Shown piece after piece: positions 9,167 through 18,767 of a stretch of DNA of 64,000 bases. The position numbers and the translations under genes are program-made. The notes beneath the pieces were generated by a model, which did not search any database, was not told the origin of the DNA, and worked only from the letters and a program-made list of their open reading frames with translations. The stretch covers positions 372,001 to 436,000 of the forward strand of contig NZ_FRAU01000001.1 of assembly GCF_900142415.1 (NCBI RefSeq), read 5' to 3'. The stretch is from Rhodothermus profundi. GTDB taxonomy: Bacteria > Bacteroidota > Rhodothermia > Rhodothermales > Rhodothermaceae. Positions within the stretch are counted from its first letter, which is position 1; every line of letters begins with the position of its first letter.

Positions 9167-11668
9167 GTGTCCGCTCTCCGTCGTCGGCTGGGGCTTTTGC
9201 TATTACCCCTGGTAGCCATCGTGGCGGTGTGGCCTATTGGCCGCATGGTTCACGACGGATGGGAGCTGGTCCAGCTAACGGGCCAGGTCCCTCAGGCGCC
9301 GCCCCGGGGCTTCGATTGGGTACACTGGGTAGCAGATGAAGGGCGCATTGTGGCCGGCTACGTTTTTCCGAATGGGCCGGCAGCGCGCGCAGGCATTCGA
9401 CCGGGCGATGTGTTTTACCTGCTGGACTTTCAACAGTTTTTCAATCTGGAAGATCTCAAGCAGGCGATTGACGGACAGCCCCCCGGCAGCGTTCATACCT
9501 ATGCCCTGTTTCGAGACGGTAATTACCTGGAAGCTCGGGTGCGTTTCACGCGCTACCCGACGTTTCTTTATCCCCTTTCGCCTACCCTCTGGCAATTTTC
9601 GCTCTGGGGATTTGCGCTGGGGTCGTTCGTGCACGTACTGGCGTTGCTGTTGCTGTTTCCACTGGCTCGCCGCAGTCGTCGCGCCCGTTTTTCGCTGCTG
9701 CTCATTTGCGTTTCAGGGCTCTGGTTTTTTAGCAACTTGGGCCGGCTTCTGCTGATAACCTTTCTGGGGCCTCCGCTTCCCGGAGGGATGCAGGATCGGG
9801 TATTTCAGTTGCTTACGTTTACTGGTCTGGTTGGCTGGATTGGCTTTCCTGCGCTGCTGCTTCGCCAGATCGTGCATGATCTGCGGCTGAACCGCCCTGT
9901 CCTTTACCATCGCATCTGTTATCTTCCGCCACTGATTCTGGCCCTGGCCATGGTGCTGACCACGTTTCATCCGAGCCTGCTTCCCTTCTCGGTGGAAGCA
10001 CTGATTGCCCCGATCCTGTTTTACGTTTGCTGTTACGTAGCTCTAGCAGCTGGGCTGACCCTGCTCCTTCGATCAGGCCGCAGCACCCCCTCAGAAAGCT
10101 GGAATCGTTCGGGAAGCTGGCTGACATTAGGCTTTTCAGTACTGCTAGGCCTTTCGGTGCTGGATGTCGTCCCCCTGCTCGGGCTCGTCACCGACAGCAT
10201 GGTGGGCTGGCTCATTGTAAGCGTCCAGCTCCTGTCGGTGGCGCCAATTGGCCTGGTTTCATTGGCTACGCTCAAGCTAGGCAAAGTGGATCTGGTACTG
10301 GAACGCACCCTGGTCTACAGCACAGTTCTGGGCGCCATTTTTCTGGCGTTTGTCGGTGGCATGTCGCTCATGGAACCTCTCCTGCAGCGCATTAATGCCC
10401 CATGGCAGGTCGTAGCTGGCCTTTACGTGGTCGTGCTCCTGGTACTCTTTGAGCGCTTTGCCCGCTGGCTCCGCCGGGAACTTCCCGCTTTCTTTTCGAC
10501 TGAGCGGCAGCGTACCCGTCAAATGCTGAGCCGCCTGCAGGAACAGCTGCGACAGATGTTCAGCCTGGAAGAACTGGCGCAGCGAACAGTTGAAGTAGTC
10601 GGCGCTGCGTTTCAGGCGCGATCCGTTCGCCTCTTTTTCCGGCCCACGGAATCGACACCCTGGATCTCAGCCGCTTACCATCCGGAGCCTCCTTACCTGA
10701 CAGAACGTATCGTGGAGACGATCTGGCCCCACTTTCGTCAGAAAAGTGCTATCTGGGCCTGCAATCCTGAACTGAACGAACATCGGCTTCCCGGTGAACT
10801 GCACGCGCTTCTTGAAAGCCGGAACGTGGCACTCGTTATCCCTATCACCGGCGAGCAACGCCCCCTGGGATTGCTTATTCTGGGCGATAAGCGCAATCGC
10901 CATGAATTCTATAACCTCGAAGATCTGGATCTGCTTCGTATGTTGAGCAGCCAGCTCGCCCTGGCCATTGAACGCCTGCACTTACTTGAACGTGAGCGTG
11001 CCCTGATTCGTCAGAACGCAGAAGCCCAACTGGTTGCCCTGCGGGCGCAGATCAATCCTCACTTCCTGTTCAATGCGCTCAACACCATTGCTGCGCTGAT
11101 CAATGAGCGACCGGAAGAAGCCGAGGCGGTCGTTGAACACCTGGCAGCCATTTTCAGGCATACGCTAAACACCGGAGGACGCTCGTTTGTCACGCTAGAA
11201 GAGGAGCTTCGGCTCGTTTCGCACTACCTGGAGATTGAACGGGCACGATTTGGCGGCAAGTTACAGGTTTCCATAGACCTGCCTGCTACGCTCCAATCAT
11301 TTCCCGTCCCTGCCTTTGCGGTGCAGACCTTAGCCGAAAATGCCGTCAAACACGGCCTGGAGAAACTTCGCGCAAGCGGAACGATTCAGATCCAGGTGCA
11401 ACGTTTGGAAAATGGACTTGTTGAAATCCTGGTTGCTGATACCGGGGTAGGCATCCCGGCACTCTGGGAACAGAACGGCCAGGCTACCGAAGGGCCTCTC
11501 CCCTTTTTCGGTCTGGGATTGCGTAATGTGATGGCCCGTTTGGAACAACTCTACGGACGTCGCGATCTGCTTCGCTTTGAAAGCGCTCCTGGCCAGGGCA
11601 CGCGCGTGCGTTTGCTGCTGCCTACACCACAGACCGAACCGGCTTCGTCTGCAAACCTGAATCCCTGA
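9167..11668 (+). CDS. PDZ-containing LytS/YehU-type sensor histidine kinase
   Basis: An 833-residue membrane kinase that pairs with the LytTR regulator encoded immediately downstream. Order: a membrane helix at about residues 9-27; a PDZ-like domain at about 45-128 (GYVFPNGPAARAGIRPGDVF is its core); several membrane helices between about 135 and 440; a GAF-like cytoplasmic domain around 460-600; and the His_kinase core with the phospho-acceptor His632 in QINPHFLFNALNTI, then LAENAVKHGLE, DTGVGIP and GLGLRNV for ATP binding. The start is GTG at 9167; no closer ATG leaves the first helix intact. A PDZ domain outside the membrane suggests sensing of misfolded envelope proteins or peptides, which is inference. 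Confidence 0.9.
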   Translation: MSALRRRLGLLLLPLVAIVAVWPIGRMVHDGWELVQLTGQVPQAPPRGFDWVHWVADEGRIVAGYVFPNGPAARAGIRPGDVFYLLDFQQFFNLEDLKQAIDGQPPGSVHTYALFRDGNYLEARVRFTRYPTFLYPLSPTLWQFSLWGFALGSFVHVLALLLLFPLARRSRRARFSLLLICVSGLWFFSNLGRLLLITFLGPPLPGGMQDRVFQLLTFTGLVGWIGFPALLLRQIVHDLRLNRPVLYHRICYLPPLILALAMVLTTFHPSLLPFSVEALIAPILFYVCCYVALAAGLTLLLRSGRSTPSESWNRSGSWLTLGFSVLLGLSVLDVVPLLGLVTDSMVGWLIVSVQLLSVAPIGLVSLATLKLGKVDLVLERTLVYSTVLGAIFLAFVGGMSLMEPLLQRINAPWQVVAGLYVVVLLVLFERFARWLRRELPAFFSTERQRTRQMLSRLQEQLRQMFSLEELAQRTVEVVGAAFQARSVRLFFRPTESTPWISAAYHPEPPYLTERIVETIWPHFRQKSAIWACNPELNEHRLPGELHALLESRNVALVIPITGEQRPLGLLILGDKRNRHEFYNLEDLDLLRMLSSQLALAIERLHLLERERALIRQNAEAQLVALRAQINPHFLFNALNTIAALINERPEEAEAVVEHLAAIFRHTLNTGGRSFVTLEEELRLVSHYLEIERARFGGKLQVSIDLPATLQSFPVPAFAVQTLAENAVKHGLEKLRASGTIQIQVQRLENGLVEILVADTGVGIPALWEQNGQATEGPLPFFGLGLRNVMARLEQLYGRRDLLRFESAPGQGTRVRLLLPTPQTEPASSANLNP

Positions 11669-11673
11669 GTACA

Positions 11674-12492
11674 ATGCTGCGCATTTTAATCGTCGACGAC
11701 GAACCACCGGCCCGACGCCGTCTTCGCAAGTTGTTAGAACCGCTCCGAATTGCCGGACGCGTGGCTGCGATTGAAGAAGCAGCCGACGGTATCGAAGCCC
11801 TTGAAAAATTACGCCAGCCCTTTGACCTGCTGTTGTTGGACGTTCGGATGCCTGAGCTAGATGGGTTCGAGGTGCTCGAACGCCTGGATCCCGAACATCG
11901 CCCTTTCGTGGTATTCGTTACGGCTTATGACGACTATGCGTTGAAGGCGTTTGAAGCTCACGCCATTGATTATCTGCTCAAACCGGTAAACCAGGAGCGT
12001 CTGATGAAGGCGGTTGCTCGCGTGGAGCAAATGCAAGCCGCCACCTTACGCAAAGAACAGGAGCAGCGTCTGGCGCAACTGCTCGACTGGCTGGAATCGC
12101 AACAACAGGCTGCTTCGTCCGCCCCATCAGGTCCCTATCTGGAGCAACTCTCGGTCGCCTACCGGGATCGCATCCTGATTATTCCGGTTACGCACTTAGT
12201 TTCTGCCGAAATCCATGACGGCATTACGCGCCTGTACGTGCTGGACGAGGAGACGGGTGCCCACCCGAGACTACGTCAGCACGTTGTCAGCTACACGCTC
12301 GACCAACTGGAAGCGCGGCTGAACCCGCATGACTTTATGCGGGTTCACCGCTCAGCCATTGTGCAGCTCCGCCATATTCGGGAGCTGATACCGTGGTTCA
12401 GCGGCCGCTACAAGCTAAAGCTCACCGGCGACCATGAAGTAATCGCCAGCCGAGAGCGTTCAAAATTGCTAAAGGAACGGCTTGTACTTTGA
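11674..12492 (+). CDS. LytTR-family response regulator
   Basis: A 272-residue AlgR/LytR-type regulator. The receiver domain occupies residues 1-120 with acidic residues DDE at 8-10, the phospho-acceptor Asp56 in LLLLDVRMPE, and a conserved lysine in YLLKPVN. A linker leads to a LytTR DNA-binding domain at about 160-272 (MRVHRSAIVQLRHIRELIPWF). It starts 5 bases after the kinase gene, and the next gene begins 3 bases after it, so the two-component pair is co-transcribed with the SpoIID-like gene. LytTR proteins bind paired direct repeats; no such pair could be recognised with confidence here. Confidence 0.94.
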   Translation: MLRILIVDDEPPARRRLRKLLEPLRIAGRVAAIEEAADGIEALEKLRQPFDLLLLDVRMPELDGFEVLERLDPEHRPFVVFVTAYDDYALKAFEAHAIDYLLKPVNQERLMKAVARVEQMQAATLRKEQEQRLAQLLDWLESQQQAASSAPSGPYLEQLSVAYRDRILIIPVTHLVSAEIHDGITRLYVLDEETGAHPRLRQHVVSYTLDQLEARLNPHDFMRVHRSAIVQLRHIRELIPWFSGRYKLKLTGDHEVIASRERSKLLKERLVL

Positions 12493-12495
12493 GAT

Positions 12496-13851
12496 ATGAG
12501 GCCCCCTTTCCCCATCCTCGTGCTTGCGGCCCTTGCGGTCCGGCTGGGCTGGACCCAGCCTGTCGACACGCTGCGCGTGCAGCTATTCACGCAGTTCCAG
12601 CCAGACGTACTGGCCATTGCCCCAACAGGCACCGCCTGGGTATTTGCAGCAGACTATGCGCAGCCGCTACTGCGCCTTTCCACTGGCATGACGTTGCTGG
12701 TTGACCGCCGCGGCAGCGAGCTCCGCCTGCGCACGGCCGACCGAACCCTCTTTGCCCGGTGGATCCGCATTTATCCCTCTGCCGAAGGGCATCTTCAGTT
12801 AACTGCTCGACGGCCTGGTCAGACCGCCGGCCCCTTCACCTATCCAGGCTGGATTCGCATTGCTCCCACCCCCTCCGGTTTACAGGTCATTAACTATGTC
12901 GCTCTCGAAGACTACGTAGCGGCCGTGCTGGCGCGGGAGCATCACTTCGATGACCTGGAAAGCACCAAGGCACTGGCCGTAGCCATTCGCACCTATACGC
13001 TTCGTCGGCTGCAAATGGGCGATACGCTGCTGGATCACGCCACCCATCAGATGTATGAAGGCATAGACCGCGTTACGCCGCTGATCCGAGAAGCGGTGCA
13101 GCAGACCCGCAATGAGGTGCTCACCTATCAGAACACCTTGATTGAAGCCGTATACTTTGCGGCCAGCGGGGGCCATACGGCCAACAATGAAGACGTATGG
13201 GACGGTCCTCCTCGTCCCTATCTGCGCGGCCAGCCAGACCCCTATGACCGCAACGCACCTTTCCAGCACTGGGAGGCTGCTATCCCGCGCACTCAACTGC
13301 TGGAGGTCCTCTCCCAACAGTACAACGCGCGCATCATCGACCTGCGCATCGGACGCCATAGTCCTGATGGCCGAGTTGCTACCATCGAACTACTCCGCGA
13401 ACGCGGCGCTCCGCTCACCATCCGCGCAAACGCCTTCCGATTGCTGGTCAACGCACACTTCGGCCGGCATACCCTCCGCAGCACATTCTTTACGGTTCGT
13501 CGGCAGGGTAATATCTATCATTTTGAAGGAAAAGGTTTTGGTCATGGGGTAGGGCTTAGCCAGTACGGCGCGCTGGAGATGGCTCGCCAGGGGTATTCAT
13601 ACCGTGACATTCTGGCATTCTACTATCCTGGCACCACGCTACACCGTTATGAAGCCGGCACGCTGCTGGCTGCCCGGCATACTGCGGCAACGGTCGGCAC
13701 CGACGAGCTAGCACCGCCGCCTCGCCGCACGCGTCCTACCGCCTCCACAGCCATGCCGCCTGAACGGCTGGCTGCCACCACAGCGATTGGCTGGAGTGCT
13801 TCCCCCGTACGTTCAGACAAACGTCAATCCTCCCGTCGTATCGGCTGGTAA
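12496..13851 (+). CDS. SpoIID/LytB-domain protein, secreted
   Basis: A 451-residue protein with an N-terminal signal sequence and a SpoIID domain. In sporulating bacteria SpoIID is a lytic transglycosylase acting on denuded glycan strands; in non-sporulating bacteria related proteins are thought to act in peptidoglycan remodelling. Domain hallmarks are YVAAVLAREHHFDDLESTK (the catalytic-glutamate region), LAVAIRTYTLRR and GFGHGVGLSQYGALEMA. The C-terminal 60 residues are low-complexity and rich in Thr, Ala and Arg. It is packed between the regulator (3 bases) and the TonB receptor (2 bases). No sporulation is implied. Confidence 0.9.
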   Translation: MRPPFPILVLAALAVRLGWTQPVDTLRVQLFTQFQPDVLAIAPTGTAWVFAADYAQPLLRLSTGMTLLVDRRGSELRLRTADRTLFARWIRIYPSAEGHLQLTARRPGQTAGPFTYPGWIRIAPTPSGLQVINYVALEDYVAAVLAREHHFDDLESTKALAVAIRTYTLRRLQMGDTLLDHATHQMYEGIDRVTPLIREAVQQTRNEVLTYQNTLIEAVYFAASGGHTANNEDVWDGPPRPYLRGQPDPYDRNAPFQHWEAAIPRTQLLEVLSQQYNARIIDLRIGRHSPDGRVATIELLRERGAPLTIRANAFRLLVNAHFGRHTLRSTFFTVRRQGNIYHFEGKGFGHGVGLSQYGALEMARQGYSYRDILAFYYPGTTLHRYEAGTLLAARHTAATVGTDELAPPPRRTRPTASTAMPPERLAATTAIGWSASPVRSDKRQSSRRIGW

Positions 13852-13853
13852 CC

Positions 13854-15890
13854 ATGCGCTGGTTTTGTTTGCTGTTCATCCTGAGCCTGCCGGCTCTACA
13901 GGTGCAAGCTCAGCAGCCTTCGCCCTCCCGCATTCGCTCTGAGCCAGACAGCCTTACCCTCTTTCAGCTTCCCCCCATTCTGGTGGAGGCGACGCGGGGG
14001 GTTACGGCTCCCTGGGGCGATGCGCTGCCGCTGCTCACGTTTACACGGCAGCCGCTGGAAGTGCGCTTTCGTCCGGCGCTCACGCTGACCGAGACGTTGC
14101 GCGACCTACCGGGACTCTGGCTGAACGACCGCCAGAATTATGCACTGGGTGAGCGGGTACTGGTGCGCAGCGCCGGATGGCAGGCCGCCTTCGGGGTGCG
14201 CGGCGTGCAGGTCGTGCTCGACGGAGTTCCTCTGACCATGCCCGACGGCCAGGCGGTGCTCGATCCGGTTGATCCTGCCTTTGTGCGCCGCGCCGAGCTC
14301 CTGCGCGGCCCGGCTGCCCTGTTCTGGGGCAATGGTAGCAGTGGTGCCCTGGTTCTTTCTACCTGGCCTGACCCGTTTCAACCAGGCTTTCGCCTGCGCT
14401 TCCTCAGCGGAAGCTATGGCCTGCGTCGCCTGGGAGGTGAAGCTGCGTTACGCTTTGGTTCACATGCGCTGGTTGCTCATGCTTCTCATTTTGAGCAGGA
14501 GGGTTATCGGGCCCACAGTCGCACCCGACTGAGCCGCTTTGGCATGCAAGCCGGTCTGCGGCTGAGCCCTGTCAGTCGGTTGCGGATCACCCTGGCGGGC
14601 TCCTGGTTAGACGCACGGCATCCAGGCGCGCTGACGGCCGACGAGGCAGCCCGCAATCCTGAGCAGGCCAGCGTCCGCTATGTGGCTACCCGTGCCGGCA
14701 AAGAAAGCCGTCAGCTTCAACTTGGCACCACTTTCGCCCACCAGCTTCCGTTGGGTTGGCTCACGCTCACTACCTATGTGCTGACGCGCCACCTGGATAA
14801 TCCCCTGCCCTTCGCTTACATTCGCCTGCGGCGTCAGGTAGCTGGCCTACGCACCACGTGGACCCATCAGCGCGGCCCCTGGCGCACGGGGCTGGGCTTT
14901 GACTTCACCTTCCAGAAAGACGACCGCCAGAACTTCCGCAACGAAAACGGCCGCCCGGGCACAACCCTGTTGCGAGATCAGCGTGAGCGCGTTCGTGAGA
15001 CAGCCCTGTTTGGGCTGGCACGGTATGCTTTCTCCCCGCACCTGCAGGCACTGGCCGGACTGCGCCTGAGCTACCTACACTTTGCCCTGACCGACTACCT
15101 GCTCACCAACGGCGACCAATCCGGTCGTCGCACCTTCCAGATCTGGACGCCCACCCTGGGTCTGATTTATTATGCTTCCCCGACGACGCAGCTTTTCCTC
15201 ACCCTGGGAACCGCTTTCGAGTCGCCGACCACGACCGAGCTGGTCAATCGCCCGGACGGCCAGGGTGGCTTTAACCCATCGCTGAAGCCCCAGTACCTCT
15301 ACGGCATCGAACTGGGAGGGCGCCAGCAGCAGCCTGGACTGCATGCTGAGGTGACGTTGTTCTACCAGTGGGTACGCGGCCGCATCATTCCTTTCCAGCT
15401 TGAAGGGAACGGCCGCACCTTCTATCGAAATGCTGGTCGCAGTCGGCAGTATGGTATCGAGGCCTGGCTCCAGGCGCAGCTAACCACGGCCCTGCACGTG
15501 CGCCTGGCCTACACAGGTGCTCGCTTTGTCTTTGAGGAGGCCACCCTTCGGGGCAATCGCCTGCCTGGCCTCCCGGAGCACCGAGCCGCTCTGACCCTGC
15601 AATTTCAGAAAGGGCTTTTCTGGCTGGAAACAACCGGCATCGCCGTAGGCCCTTACTATGCCGACGATGCTAACACCGTACGAATAGACGGCTATGTTAC
15701 CCTGGACGTTACGCTGGGATTAAGACGCTCGCTCGTCTCCGGCCTGCATATCCAACCTTTCATCTCCATGCATAACGTGCTGGACCAGCGTTACATTGGC
15801 TCCGTCGTTGTAAACGCCGGCGGGGGACGTTATTTCGAACCTGCGGCTGGCCGCAGCGTTCGTTTCGGGCTTAACCTGGGTACTCCCTGA
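13854..15890 (+). CDS. TonB-dependent outer-membrane receptor
   Basis: A 678-residue receptor that would import a ligand across the outer membrane using TonB energy. It has a signal peptide ending near VQAQQP, a TonB-box-like stretch around LPPILVEATRG, a plug domain with VRSAGWQAAFGVRGVQVVLD and DPAFVRRAELLRGPAALFWG, and a 22-strand-type barrel ending in an aromatic-rich terminal segment (RYIGSVVVNAGGGRYFEPA). It is similar to siderophore, cobalamin or metal receptors; the ligand cannot be assigned. It is tightly linked to the SpoIID-like gene before it and the NUDIX gene after it. Confidence 0.92.
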   Translation: MRWFCLLFILSLPALQVQAQQPSPSRIRSEPDSLTLFQLPPILVEATRGVTAPWGDALPLLTFTRQPLEVRFRPALTLTETLRDLPGLWLNDRQNYALGERVLVRSAGWQAAFGVRGVQVVLDGVPLTMPDGQAVLDPVDPAFVRRAELLRGPAALFWGNGSSGALVLSTWPDPFQPGFRLRFLSGSYGLRRLGGEAALRFGSHALVAHASHFEQEGYRAHSRTRLSRFGMQAGLRLSPVSRLRITLAGSWLDARHPGALTADEAARNPEQASVRYVATRAGKESRQLQLGTTFAHQLPLGWLTLTTYVLTRHLDNPLPFAYIRLRRQVAGLRTTWTHQRGPWRTGLGFDFTFQKDDRQNFRNENGRPGTTLLRDQRERVRETALFGLARYAFSPHLQALAGLRLSYLHFALTDYLLTNGDQSGRRTFQIWTPTLGLIYYASPTTQLFLTLGTAFESPTTTELVNRPDGQGGFNPSLKPQYLYGIELGGRQQQPGLHAEVTLFYQWVRGRIIPFQLEGNGRTFYRNAGRSRQYGIEAWLQAQLTTALHVRLAYTGARFVFEEATLRGNRLPGLPEHRAALTLQFQKGLFWLETTGIAVGPYYADDANTVRIDGYVTLDVTLGLRRSLVSGLHIQPFISMHNVLDQRYIGSVVVNAGGGRYFEPAAGRSVRFGLNLGTP

Positions 15891-15896
15891 AAATGC

Positions 15897-16499
15897 ATGG
15901 GTAAGCAAAAATTACAGGCAGGTGTTTTACCGGTCCGGTTCCGCAACGGACAGATCGAAGTCCTGCTGATTACCTCGCGTACGGTAGGCCGGTGGGTTAT
16001 ACCGAAAGGCAACGTCAAACGACGTCAATCGCCGCTTGAGGCGGCTCGCCAGGAAGCCTATGAGGAAGCCGGCGTTCGTGGACGTCTTCACCCTGAACCC
16101 CTGGGCCGCTACCTGCATGGCCGCCCAGGTGACCAGCGCTGGGTCGAAGTATATCTAATGACGGTGGCGGAAGAGCTAGACGACTGGCCCGAACAGGCCG
16201 AACGTCGTCGCTGCTGGGTTCCCCTGGAAGAGGCCCGCCAGCTCGTCTATGAAGAGGGACTTCGCCGGCTGCTGGATCGCCTTCCTGATGAATGGGAACG
16301 GCGCCGTCAGGGACGGTTGCTGACGCCTCAGGCGTCGCGCCTGCTGGTGCTCCTTTTTCTTTTGATTTCGCTGGTGCTTGCCTTTGGCGGCACGTACTAC
16401 CTGGCCCACTTACTGACCCAACCCGAAGTGCAACAACGCCTGCAGGAATTGCAACAAGGCACGCCCCCTTCGCTTTCGGCTGACTCCGTCCGTTCTTAA
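15897..16499 (+). CDS. NUDIX hydrolase with C-terminal membrane anchor
   Basis: A 200-residue protein with a NUDIX domain at residues 1-130 of the diphosphoinositol-polyphosphate or Ap4A type (GRWVIPKGNVKRRQSPLEAA, then RQEAYEEAG). The canonical Arg of the REXXEE core is replaced by Gln, although the catalytic glutamates remain. A basic linker is followed by one strong membrane helix at about 149-172 and a short polar tail, so the catalytic domain would be held at the inner face of the membrane. A tail-anchored NUDIX is unusual. It begins 6 bases after the TonB receptor stop and is probably in the same operon. Confidence 0.88.
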   Translation: MGKQKLQAGVLPVRFRNGQIEVLLITSRTVGRWVIPKGNVKRRQSPLEAARQEAYEEAGVRGRLHPEPLGRYLHGRPGDQRWVEVYLMTVAEELDDWPEQAERRRCWVPLEEARQLVYEEGLRRLLDRLPDEWERRRQGRLLTPQASRLLVLLFLLISLVLAFGGTYYLAHLLTQPEVQQRLQELQQGTPPSLSADSVRS

Positions 16500-16605
16500 C
16501 ATCCCCTCGCTGCAGAATTCACGTTAAGCCAAACGTCCTTTTCCGCTACGCGTTGTAGTTTCCGGAAGCTGTTTCAAACCAGGAAAACAATCAGTTACGC
16601 CATCT

Positions 16606-18063
16606 ATGAGTCAGCCGCAGGAGAAACATCGGGTCACCATTGCCTATGGCGACGGCATTGGACCAGAAATCATGCGAGCTACCCTGGCCGTGCTTGAAGC
16701 GGCCGGTGCTCCTCTGGAATATGATGTGATTGAAATTGGAGAAAAAGTCTATCGCCAGGGCATTACCTCGGGCATTCCCGATGAGGCATGGGACGTGCTG
16801 CGCCGCAACCGGGTCTTCCTCAAGGCGCCGATCACTACACCCCAGGGCGGTGGCTACAAAAGCCTGAACGTAACGATTCGCAAGGCGCTGGGTCTGTTTG
16901 CCAACATACGCCCTACCAAGTCGTTGCATCCATACGTTGAAACGCCTTACCCTCACATTGATCTGGTCATTGTTCGCGAAAACGAAGAAGACCTGTACGC
17001 TGCTATTGAGCACCAGCAGACAACCGAAGTGGTACAGGCCCTTAAGCTGGTTACCCGTCCGGGAAGTGAAGGTATCATTCGCTATGCCTTCGAGTATGCC
17101 CGCGCCTACGGCCGTCGCAAAGTGACCTGCATGTCAAAGGACAACATTCTCAAGATGACCGACGGCCTGTTCCATAAAATCTTCGACGAGATTGCCGCCG
17201 AATATCCGGACATCGAAGCTGAACACCGCATCATTGACATTGGCGCCGCCCTGGTAGCTGCCCGTCCGGAGACGCTGGATGTAATTGTTACCCTGAATCT
17301 CTACGGCGACATTCTGTCCGACATTGCGGCCCAGGTGGCCGGTTCGGTAGGGCTGGGCGGCTCAGCCAATGTGGGTACGCACGCGGCTATGTTTGAGGCA
17401 ATTCACGGCTCGGCACCCGACATTGCCGGCCGGGACATTGCCAACCCTTCTGGCCTGCTCAACGCTGCGGTAATGATGCTGGTGCATCTGGGGCTGGCTG
17501 ACATTGCCGCCCGCATTGAAAATGCCTGGCTGCGCACCATCGAAGACGGTATCCACACGGCCGATATTTACCGTCCGGGCAAAAGTAAGCAGAAAGTGGG
17601 CACGCAGGCTTTTGCCGAGGCGGTCATTGCCCGATTGGGGCAGAACCCCCAACATCTGAAGCCTGTGCACTTCCGTAAGCCCGGCGTCTCTGTAGCGATC
17701 CGTCCCACTCCCCGCCAGCCCAAACAACTGGTAGGGGTGGATGTGTTTATCGACTGGGACGAAGCCGGGCGCGATCCCAACGTGCTGGGGCAGCAGCTTG
17801 AGGCGCTGGCCGGCGACGCATTCCGCCTGCGCGTTATCACGAATCGGGGCGTAAAGGTTTATCCCGGCGGTCTGCCGGAGACGTTTTGCACCGACCACTG
17901 GCGCTGCCGCTTCGTGGCTGCCCGCGAGGGCGGTACGGTCACCCCGGTACAGGTGTTAGAGCTGCTGCGCCGCATTCACGAAGCGGGCCTGACGTTCATC
18001 AAGACCGAGCATCTGTACACGTTCGACGGCCGGCTCGGCTACTCACTCGCCCAGGCGGAATAA
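16606..18063 (+). CDS. icd: NADP-dependent isocitrate dehydrogenase, long form
   Basis: A 485-residue enzyme of the citric acid cycle that oxidatively decarboxylates isocitrate. The N-terminal part is a standard beta-decarboxylating dehydrogenase: AYGDGIGPEIM, the substrate-binding LNVTIRKALGLFANIRP, VIVRENEEDLYAAIEH and HGSAPDIAGRDIANPSG. After about residue 340 comes a further C-terminal domain (VFIDWDEAGRDPNVLGQQLE, EHLYTFDGRLGYSLAQ), as in the Thermus-type enzyme of about 490 residues. Isopropylmalate dehydrogenase is unlikely given this extension. The gene appears to stand alone. Confidence 0.93.
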   Translation: MSQPQEKHRVTIAYGDGIGPEIMRATLAVLEAAGAPLEYDVIEIGEKVYRQGITSGIPDEAWDVLRRNRVFLKAPITTPQGGGYKSLNVTIRKALGLFANIRPTKSLHPYVETPYPHIDLVIVRENEEDLYAAIEHQQTTEVVQALKLVTRPGSEGIIRYAFEYARAYGRRKVTCMSKDNILKMTDGLFHKIFDEIAAEYPDIEAEHRIIDIGAALVAARPETLDVIVTLNLYGDILSDIAAQVAGSVGLGGSANVGTHAAMFEAIHGSAPDIAGRDIANPSGLLNAAVMMLVHLGLADIAARIENAWLRTIEDGIHTADIYRPGKSKQKVGTQAFAEAVIARLGQNPQHLKPVHFRKPGVSVAIRPTPRQPKQLVGVDVFIDWDEAGRDPNVLGQQLEALAGDAFRLRVITNRGVKVYPGGLPETFCTDHWRCRFVAAREGGTVTPVQVLELLRRIHEAGLTFIKTEHLYTFDGRLGYSLAQAE

Positions 18064-18314
18064 CAGCGAAAGAACTGCACTGGCCTACGAACCGGGTAGC
18101 TGCGTCCGCAATCTCCTACGCAGGGCAGCCTGGTTTCTGCAGAAGCTGAGAAAGCCGGTGTAAAAATCGATAGGCCGGCCGCACTATCGCTTCGAGCTGT
18201 CGGCTCAGGCCGGAGTGGAGCTTCGCATGCCGGAGCGGGTCCGGATCACTACCAGACAATGGTAGACAGGATTCCCACCACGATAAGCGCCTGCGTAATC
18301 AAAGAAATACCGCT

Positions 18315-18584
18315 TCAAGCCTGGGGATTCTCCTCGGAGGCGGGGGATTTGCGGGCCGCGGGAAGCGCTTTAAGCTGATGTTCCAGGGCTTCAATCCGGG
18401 CGATCAGGGGGCGCTGCGCTTCTTCAACGGCCTGTCGCACCAGGTGCTGCAGCTCCCGTGCCCCCAGCGATGGCCCTTGCTTCAGTTTGAGTTTTTCCCG
18501 TCGATAGCTCAGCCACATGTTCATCATAGCCAGCGGCAGCCCGAATGCCACAGCGATCAAAAACACAAATTCCCAGAAATTCAT
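18315..18584 (-). CDS. Small membrane protein with coiled coil, PspB-like architecture
   Basis: An 89-residue protein not assigned by any strong motif. It has one membrane helix at about residues 4-25, a basic juxtamembrane stretch (YRREKLKLKQG), then an amphipathic helix or coiled coil (RQAVEEAQRPLIARIEALEH) and a polar tail. The layout matches phage-shock-type PspB proteins: N-terminal helix, then a cytoplasmic leucine-rich coil. Sequence identity to PspB is too weak to claim homology. The 250 bases between it and the icd stop contain no recognisable gene. Confidence 0.7.
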   Translation of the reverse strand: MNFWEFVFLIAVAFGLPLAMMNMWLSYRREKLKLKQGPSLGARELQHLVRQAVEEAQRPLIARIEALEHQLKALPAARKSPASEENPQA

Positions 18585-18767
18585 GGCCCCTTATCTTTGA
18601 GTGGTCGATCCCGCATCTCAAAAATACGTACGCGTTATTCAACAGGTTACGCGGGTTTCAACAAGACCTTACAGGCCCATGCTTTTTCTATGCGCCAGAA
18701 TTTCTAAATTTCCGACGCGCCTGTTGGCCAGTCGGATGATGCTGTGCCGTCAATCCATACAGAAGCC

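Noticed and set aside
18064-18314. Possible gene or RNA between icd and the small membrane protein gene
   Set aside because: No frame of useful length, no tRNA-like TPsiC segment and no convincing hairpin with a T run.
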